Below are positions 5,841 to 7,690 of a stretch of DNA of 7,690 bases, piece after piece. Under the pieces are notes generated by a model. That model saw nothing but the letters and a program-made list of their open reading frames with translations. It was not told the DNA's origin and ran no database searches. The position numbers were made by a program, and so were the translations under genes. Every line of letters starts with the position of its first letter. Position 1 is the first letter of the stretch. Source of the DNA: Hydrogenothermaceae bacterium. GTDB taxonomy: Bacteria; Aquificota; Aquificae; Hydrogenothermales; Hydrogenothermaceae. The stretch spans positions 1 through 7,690 of the forward strand of contig JALSSE010000403.1 in assembly GCA_026984415.1 (NCBI GenBank), given 5' to 3'.

Positions 5841-6491
5841 TTATAATTTATCTATTGAATTAACTTCTATTTTTACAACTAATTCATTGTTGTAGAAAAT
5901 TTCAATAACTTTTTCTTTGTTATCAACATTATACAAATAATTTACTGTATAACTATGATATAAAACCTTTTTTGGTAAAAACCTTTTTCTATCCCTAATA
6001 TTTATAAAATCGTAAACAATGGTATAACTGTCTTTTTCAATAAAAAGAGTTTTTCCTTCACAGTGGAAATGTTCTTTTCCTTTCAAATTAAATTTACCAC
6101 TTATTATGTTCTGGAGAGGAATGTCTATATCAAAAAGAGCTTTAAGGTTAAAGATATTTTTAACACAGCCTTCTGTTTTATTTAGTTTAAAGCAGTACTC
6201 CCCATCTTTTAAAATTATCTCTCCAGCAAATAATCCAAAAGGAAGGTAAACTTTTATTTTTCCGTTGTCTTCATTTTTGAATATTCCTTTTATGTAAAGG
6301 TTAAGATTGTTGTAGATTAATCTCCCTTTAAATTGGAAGTTAGAAGGGATTTTATTGTCCTGAACTACTATCTCCCTGTAATATTCTTCACAGGTTAAAG
6401 GCTTTAACTTTAACCCTGCACACGATACTAAAAAACTTAATATAAAGGTGAAAAGTAAGAGTTTAATGTTCAAAATAAAATTCCTTCTCAT
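5841..6491 (-). CDS. LolB-like outer-membrane lipoprotein
   Basis: A 216-residue predicted lipoprotein. The basic N-terminus (M-R-R) and hydrophobic core lead to the lipobox L-V-S-C with lipidated Cys24 and Ala at +2, compatible with outer-membrane sorting. The rest is beta-rich. The stretch F-K-G-R-L-I-Y (54-60), then L-P-F-G-L-F-A-G-E-I (83-92) and the following turn resemble the half-barrel of LolB/DUF4292 proteins, where a G-R strand and a P-[FL]-G loop are typical. Context is the stronger argument: a TPR gene followed by lolB is a common order in proteobacteria, and the TPR gene here ends 49 nt upstream. LolB receives lipoproteins from LolA at the outer membrane, and this window encodes another lipoprotein that would need that route. 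Cys34, 100, 109 and 144 are unusual; 100 and 109 could pair. Sequence similarity alone is weak, so an unrelated envelope lipoprotein remains possible. Confidence 0.65.
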   Translation of the reverse strand: MRRNFILNIKLLLFTFILSFLVSCAGLKLKPLTCEEYYREIVVQDNKIPSNFQFKGRLIYNNLNLYIKGIFKNEDNGKIKVYLPFGLFAGEIILKDGEYCFKLNKTEGCVKNIFNLKALFDIDIPLQNIISGKFNLKGKEHFHCEGKTLFIEKDSYTIVYDFINIRDRKRFLPKKVLYHSYTVNYLYNVDNKEKVIEIFYNNELVVKIEVNSIDKL

Positions 6492-6540
6492 ATAACACTT
6501 TATAACTGACCATTAATGAATTCAAATTTATACTAAAGAT

Positions 6541-7690
6541 TTATTTTTCTAACTTTTTCAATTTCTCCAAAATTCTTTTCTTTTGGTTTGGTTCACCTTC
6601 TACACCTGTTTTCTTAATTATCTCAAGGGCTTTTTTGTACAGTTTTACTGCTTCTTCTTTTTTACCTAATTTTGCCAGTACATCTGCGTAATGTTCTGTT
6701 AAAACAGGGTCGTCAGGCATTAGTTTATAAGCTTTTGAGATATATTTTTCCGCCTTTTTTATCTCTCCTTTTTTGAAATATCCCCAACCTAAACTATCTA
6801 AAAAAGCCGGATTATCTGGAGACAGCTCTAAAGCTCTTTTTACAAGTTCTATTCCTTTGTCAATGTCTATGTTCCTAATTATGTACGAATAACCTAAATA
6901 ATTAAGAGCATCTGCGTAATCTGGTCTTAACTTTAAAGCTGTTAAAAACGCTTTTTCTGCTTCATCCCATCTATCTAATTTATCTAAATAAACCCCTTTG
7001 TAAAAATAAACAAGAGGGTCTTCTTTTGCCTGTTTTAAAGCTTCATCAACAAGCTCAACCGCTTTTTCTGTATTTCCTCTTTTATCTTCAATTTCAGCCA
7101 TAATTAAAAGAATTCTATAATCTTTAGGTCTTATTGAGTAAAGCTGATTGTAGACATCAAGGGCTTTTTCGTAATTTTTAGTTTCTACGTAAAGATTACC
7201 TAATCTTTCTAAAACTTCTGTGTTATACGGTTGTTTTTCTAATACTTTTAAATAGTATTTTTCAGCATTTTTATAATCTTTTGCACTTTCGTAAGCCATT
7301 CCTAAAACGGTAAGGATAAATGTATTGTCAGGATACTTATTCTTTAAAGTTTCTAAATCATCTATTATTTCTTTTCCTTTACCCATTTTTAGATAAAGGA
7401 GGAATTTTTTTAATAAAGCTTCTTTATTGTCTGGAGTTATTGCTATTATTCTGTTTATTATTTCTTTTGCTTTATCAAGGTCATTCTTATCTAAATAAAT
7501 CTGGAACAGTCTGTTTAGAGCTTCTAAATTTTCAGGGTCTGTTTTTAAAACATTTTCATAAACTTTTATGGCTTTATCGTATTTACCTTCCTGTCTGTAT
7601 ATTTCTCCTAAAAGTACGAAGGCAGGTTTGTATAAAGGGTTTTCCTTTAATGCTTTTTCTAAATACTGGATACCTTTTTCTATTTTATTT
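6541..7690 (-). CDS. Tetratricopeptide repeat protein, N-terminal part outside window
   Basis: The frame stays open from the stop at 6541 to the window edge, giving 382 visible residues; the Met codon at 7386 is internal, since clear TPR sequence continues upstream of it (for example A-K-E-I-I-N-R-I-I-A and G-E-I-Y-R-Q-E-G-K-Y-D-K-A). About ten to eleven 34-residue TPRs run almost without break, then a Lys-rich tail (K-R-I-L-E-K-L-K-K-L-E-K). TPRs form a superhelical scaffold for protein binding. The C-terminal repeats (A-L-N-Y-L-G-Y-S-Y, then N-P-A-F-L-D-S-L-G-W-G-Y) match the conserved end of the TPR proteins encoded next to lolB in proteobacteria. No signal peptide can be judged because the start is missing. 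It is the first visible gene of the - strand cluster; the promoter must lie outside the window. Confidence 0.93.
   Translation of the reverse strand, partial: NKIEKGIQYLEKALKENPLYKPAFVLLGEIYRQEGKYDKAIKVYENVLKTDPENLEALNRLFQIYLDKNDLDKAKEIINRIIAITPDNKEALLKKFLLYLKMGKGKEIIDDLETLKNKYPDNTFILTVLGMAYESAKDYKNAEKYYLKVLEKQPYNTEVLERLGNLYVETKNYEKALDVYNQLYSIRPKDYRILLIMAEIEDKRGNTEKAVELVDEALKQAKEDPLVYFYKGVYLDKLDRWDEAEKAFLTALKLRPDYADALNYLGYSYIIRNIDIDKGIELVKRALELSPDNPAFLDSLGWGYFKKGEIKKAEKYISKAYKLMPDDPVLTEHYADVLAKLGKKEEAVKLYKKALEIIKKTGVEGEPNQKKRILEKLKKLEK

Noticed and set aside
6499..6525. Promoter before the LolB-like gene on the - strand (TTGAAT and TATAAA)
   Set aside because: Spacing is only 15 bp and the start would fall on the ATG; the gap is short, so co-transcription with the TPR gene is simpler.
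7384..7386. ATG as start codon of the TPR gene
   Set aside because: The same frame continues to the window edge with clear TPR repeats, so this Met is internal.

Overview
The window is AT-rich, with gene-dense, tightly packed coding on both strands and strong A/T third-position bias. The protein set fits a Gram-negative, autotrophic, sulfur-using thermophile: a sulfide:quinone reductase-like flavoprotein, two predicted outer-membrane lipoproteins, an L,D-transpeptidase, an inositol-type CDP-alcohol phosphotransferase, and a trpF isolated from other trp genes. The best guess is Aquificota, possibly Hydrogenothermaceae such as Sulfurihydrogenibium or Persephonella. This is an inference from gene content and composition; no search was run.

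Left half, + strand. Positions 1-702 hold the 3' part of a dicarboxylate/amino acid:cation symporter. It is followed after 1 nt by an AEC-family (auxin efflux carrier-like) permease (704-1618), so the two probably form a transporter operon. A good sigma70-type promoter overlaps the end of the permease gene and drives an SQR-like FAD protein (1672-2850) that lacks one of the classical SQR cysteines. After 93 bp with a candidate extended -10 promoter and a perfect Shine-Dalgarno comes a 133-residue coiled-coil lipoprotein (2944-3345).

Right half, - strand. A compact cluster is read from 7690 down to 3346: a TPR protein (entering from outside the window), a LolB-like lipoprotein, trpF, a CDP-alcohol phosphatidyltransferase, and a LysM-YkuD L,D-transpeptidase. 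Gaps are 49, 1, -17 and about 24 nt, which suggests one transcript. It ends head-on against the lipoprotein gene with no bases between the two stop codons. A 10-bp hairpin inside the last codons of the transpeptidase gene probably terminates both sides.

The most interesting point is at the convergence. The lipoprotein has an uninterrupted heptad coiled coil and ends in Tyr-Arg-Lys, exactly like E. coli Braun lipoprotein (Lpp). Its immediate neighbour has the LysM plus YkuD layout of the E. coli enzymes (ErfK/YbiS/YcfS) that attach Lpp to peptidoglycan. This suggests a long-rod, Braun-type tether between outer membrane and cell wall outside the gammaproteobacteria. No stretch over 100 bp lacks a gene. 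I see no RNA genes, insertion sequences or CRISPR arrays.
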